Program-made: the position numbers and the translations under genes
Part shown: piece after piece, positions 61,957 through 64,000 of the stretch
Position numbering within the stretch: position 1 is the first letter of the stretch
Layout: each line of letters starts with the position of its first letter
The notes under the pieces: model-generated
The model's database searches: none
Told to the model about the DNA's origin: nothing
The model's input: only the letters and a program-made list of their open reading frames with translations
NCBI RefSeq assembly: GCF_910588715.1
Contig: NZ_CAJURG010000005.1
Coordinates: 1 to 64,000 of the forward strand
DNA: 64,000 nucleotides
From: an uncultured Clostridium sp.
GTDB taxonomy: Bacteria > Bacillota > Clostridia > Clostridiales > Clostridiaceae
Direction: 5' to 3'

Positions 61957-62513
61957 TATTTATCACTATTTAAATATTTATTTTTTCCTATATCATATAG
62001 GTTATTTCCATTAGTATCAATAATAACAACTAAAGGCATATCCTTAACTTCTAATTTTCGTATAGCTTCAGCTCCTAAGTCATCATAAGCAATAACTTCA
62101 CAGGAAGTTATACACTTGCTTATTAATGCTCCTGCACCACCTATAGCACCAAAATAAATTCCTTTATTTCTTTTAATTGCATTAATTACTTCTTCATTTC
62201 TAGCACCCTTACCTATCATTCCCTTTAAGCCTAAATCTAAAAGTTTAGGTGCATAACTATCCATTCTATAACTAGTAGTTGGACCGGCTGAACCAATAAC
62301 ATGTCCTGGTTTTTCTGGTGTAGGCCCAACATAATATATAGTTTCATTTTTAATATTTATTGGAAGATTTTTTTTCTCATCTAATAAATTAATTAATCTA
62401 CCATGAGCTGCATCTCTAGCTGTATATATAATTCCTGTTAATAAAATACTATCTCCAGCCATTAGTTTAGTTGTAACTTCTTCAGTTAAAGGTGTATTTA
62501 TTTTTTTTATCAT
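61956..62513 (-). CDS. fumB: Fumarate hydratase (class I), beta subunit
   Basis: C-terminal half of the two-subunit [4Fe-4S] fumarase (or tartrate dehydratase-like) enzyme. It holds GDSILLTGIIYTARDAAHGRL, VGPTPEKPGHVIGSAGPTTSYRMD and FGAIGGAGAL. ATG at 62513 follows GGGAGG; the longest frame from 62558 overlaps the alpha gene and covers the ribosome site. About 185 residues. It is coupled with the alpha subunit 13 bases upstream. Confidence 0.93.
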   Translation of the reverse strand: MIKKINTPLTEEVTTKLMAGDSILLTGIIYTARDAAHGRLINLLDEKKNLPINIKNETIYYVGPTPEKPGHVIGSAGPTTSYRMDSYAPKLLDLGLKGMIGKGARNEEVINAIKRNKGIYFGAIGGAGALISKCITSCEVIAYDDLGAEAIRKLEVKDMPLVVIIDTNGNNLYDIGKNKYLNSDK

Positions 62514-62526
62514 TTTATACCTCCCG

Positions 62527-63369
62527 CTAAATCTCCCTTTCTTTATGTCTTGTAGCATGACAATTTATATTTACTGCAACAGGCAATCCTGCAATATGAG
62601 TAGGATAAGTTTCTATATTTAATCCTAAGGCTGTTGTCTTACCTCCAAATCCTTGTGGACCTATTCCTAATTTATTTATAGCATCTAATAATTCCTTTTC
62701 TAAATCACTATAAAATTGATTACTATTTTTTTTATTTAATGGTCTAATTAAAGCTTTCTTAGCTAAATAAGCTACCTTATCAAAAGTTCCCCCAATTCCA
62801 ACTCCAATAACTATAGGTGGACATGGATTAGGCCCTGCTAATTTTACAGTTTCAATTACAAAATCTTTAACTCCTTGTAATCCATCAGAAGGTTTGAGCA
62901 TTTTTATTCTACTCATATTTTCAGAACCAAATCCTTTAGGTGCTACTGTAATTTTAAGTTTATCACCTTTCACTATATCATAATAAATAATAGCTGGTGT
63001 ATTGTCTTTAGTATTAATTCTATCAATAGGGTCCTTAACTACTGATTTTCTTAAAAATCCTTCATTATATCCTCTTCTAACACCTTCATTAATAGCATCT
63101 TCTAATAAGCCACCAACAATATGAACCTCTTGTCCTATTTCTACAAATACACATGCCATACCTGTATCTTGGCAAATTGGCATATCTTCATTTTGCGCAA
63201 TATTAAAATTTAAAACTAATTGTTCTAAAACATTTTCTGCTAATGGCCATGTTTCATTTTCCTTAGCTTCACATAAAGCACTTTTTATATCACTAGATAA
63301 ATAATAATTTGATTCTATACATAATTCTTTTACCGTATCAATTATTTTTGATATATGTATTTCCCTCAT
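62527..63369 (-). CDS. fumA: Fumarate hydratase (class I), alpha subunit
   Basis: N-terminal catalytic half of class I fumarase: interconverts fumarate and malate. The three cluster cysteines lie in PICQDTGMA, AGPNPCPPIV and NINCHATRH; VAPKGFGSENMSR and GVGIGGTFDKVA are typical. 280 residues. GGGGG before ATG. The same fold includes L-tartrate dehydratase, which cannot be excluded, though fumarase is the common clostridial form. Confidence 0.93.
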   Translation of the reverse strand: MREIHISKIIDTVKELCIESNYYLSSDIKSALCEAKENETWPLAENVLEQLVLNFNIAQNEDMPICQDTGMACVFVEIGQEVHIVGGLLEDAINEGVRRGYNEGFLRKSVVKDPIDRINTKDNTPAIIYYDIVKGDKLKITVAPKGFGSENMSRIKMLKPSDGLQGVKDFVIETVKLAGPNPCPPIVIGVGIGGTFDKVAYLAKKALIRPLNKKNSNQFYSDLEKELLDAINKLGIGPQGFGGKTTALGLNIETYPTHIAGLPVAVNINCHATRHKEREI

Positions 63370-63460
63370 AGTTATCCCCCTTATTTATTCATTATAAATT
63401 TAGTTTATTATTTCATTATCTTTTTTACAATATAAATACCATAAATTTTTAATAAATTAT

Positions 63461-63482
63461 AAAGCCGACCTAAGTCGACTTT
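63461..63482 (-). terminator. Possible terminator of the cwlD-like gene
   Basis: Nine-base arms AAAG-CGAC/GTCG-CTTT with one mismatch and a short loop, followed by an AT-rich but not strictly T-only run. Confidence 0.6.
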
Positions 63483-63526
63483 ATAGTTTATTAATATATA
63501 ATATTTCCTAGGAAATTCTATTGTTT

Positions 63527-64000
63527 TTAATTATTCTTTACATTATCATCAAAGTATTTATCAATTCCGTTAGATATCCCTTGAACTATTAAGTTTTGAT
63601 GAGAATCACTTTTTAATCTAGCCTCTTCTTCTGGATTTGATAAAAAACCACACTCTACTAATATTGAAGCACCTTCGTATTTATCTCTCAAAATTAAATA
63701 TGCTTCAGCTGCTGGTTTAGCAACTCTTTTATTATTATCCTTAACTTCTTCTTTTATTGAATCTTGAACCACTGTAGCTAAATTACAACTATTTTCATTT
63801 GAAGCATACCATACTTGTGCTCCATAACATTTGCTTTGTGGAAACATATTTTGATGAATTGATACAAATATATCACAACTTGTTTCTTTTTTAAGTTCAA
63901 CTCTTTTATTTAAATCTTCTCTTTTCTTTTCCTTAATTGTATTACCTTTTTGATAAAGCCCTTCATCTTCATCTCTTGTCATATAAACCTTATATCCCTT
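63527..64000 (-). CDS. cwlD: N-acetylmuramoyl-L-alanine amidase, CwlD-like, partial (runs off right edge)
   Basis: Cleaves the amide bond between muramic acid and peptide, in CwlD for muramic delta-lactam of the spore cortex. The visible C-terminal part has YMTRDEDEGLY, ELKKETSCDIFVSIHQN (zinc-binding His), YGAQVWYAS, the catalytic Glu in ASILVECGFLSNPEEEARL, and ends HQNLIVQGISNGIDKYF. The frame continues past the apparent ATG at 63982 to the window edge, and the preceding residues KGYKVY fit the family, so that ATG is internal. The N-terminal signal and first zinc ligands lie outside. Confidence 0.9.
   Translation of the reverse strand, partial: KGYKVYMTRDEDEGLYQKGNTIKEKKREDLNKRVELKKETSCDIFVSIHQNMFPQSKCYGAQVWYASNENSCNLATVVQDSIKEEVKDNNKRVAKPAAEAYLILRDKYEGASILVECGFLSNPEEEARLKSDSHQNLIVQGISNGIDKYFDDNVKNN

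Noticed and set aside
1..64000. CRISPR array, prophage or insertion sequence
   Set aside because: No regularly spaced repeats, transposase, integrase or phage structural genes were seen on either strand; the Argonaute locus is the only defence element recognised.

Overview
The DNA is very AT-rich, with a clostridial gene set. It carries butyrate genes (ptb-buk), fermentation-type [4Fe-4S] fumarase subunits, spore-associated hydrolases (a SleB-type protein and a CwlD-like amidase), paired T-box leaders and SAM-I and purine riboswitches. It has many AGGAGG ribosome sites and frequent TTG/GTG starts. All of this points to a Clostridium sensu stricto (cluster I) chromosome. The species cannot be fixed from the sequence alone. 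No phage, insertion sequence or CRISPR array is visible; most of the window is core chromosome, with accessory features at the left end.

Layout. At 1-4250 (minus strand) a long prokaryotic Argonaute with a complete DEDD catalytic tetrad sits directly upstream of type I restriction-modification genes hsdM and hsdS (hsdS runs off the left edge). At 4.4-12.8 kb come manC, an aldehyde dehydrogenase, a secreted DUF4163/DUF3298 protein, rluF, an unusual gene joining the C-terminal half of a SigI sigma factor to an RsgI anti-sigma factor next to a class D-like sortase, ispF, and a SAM-I-riboswitch-controlled NhaC/MetT-type transporter broken by a frameshift. At 13.2-15 kb are tRNA-Lys and two identical tRNA-Gly genes that bracket an unrecognised gene and a small HNH-HTH protein. 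At 15-29 kb are T-box-thrS, an M48 protease, a three-gene ABC exporter, metY, a folate enzyme, a DUF1540 protein, glnS, T-box-gltX and a guanine-type riboswitch with a purine permease. At 29.5-33.4 kb is an alpha-glucoside cassette (GH4 6-phospho-alpha-glucosidase, PTS EIICB, RpiR regulator).

At 34.5-44.3 kb a long minus-strand operon, ilvN-cimA-leuC-leuD-leuB-ilvD-ilvB-ilvC, makes branched-chain amino acids. It contains citramalate synthase but no leuA, and it is preceded by a consensus-like promoter and an intrinsic terminator overlapping a possible 10-codon leader peptide, so attenuation is likely. At 44.5-52.1 kb are glmM, buk, ptb, an FAD dehydrogenase, cdaR and cdaA, which links c-di-AMP synthesis, cell-wall precursor supply and butyrate formation in one neighbourhood. 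At 52.4-64 kb are a membrane-anchored helical protein, a SleB-type hydrolase, iadA, ptsI, nrdAB with a textbook pair of NrdR boxes, a YitT protein, fumarase and a CwlD-like amidase cut by the right edge.

The most noteworthy items are the Argonaute linked to a type I RM locus, the SigI-C/RsgI single-chain fusion that has lost both the sigma-2 region and the Asn-Pro autocleavage site, the putative ribosome-masking attenuator of the ilv-leu operon, and the frameshifted SAM-controlled transporter. Many starts were moved downstream from the longest open frame because a clear ribosome site sits in front of an internal start codon. Assignments rest on motif recognition by eye; no database search was run.
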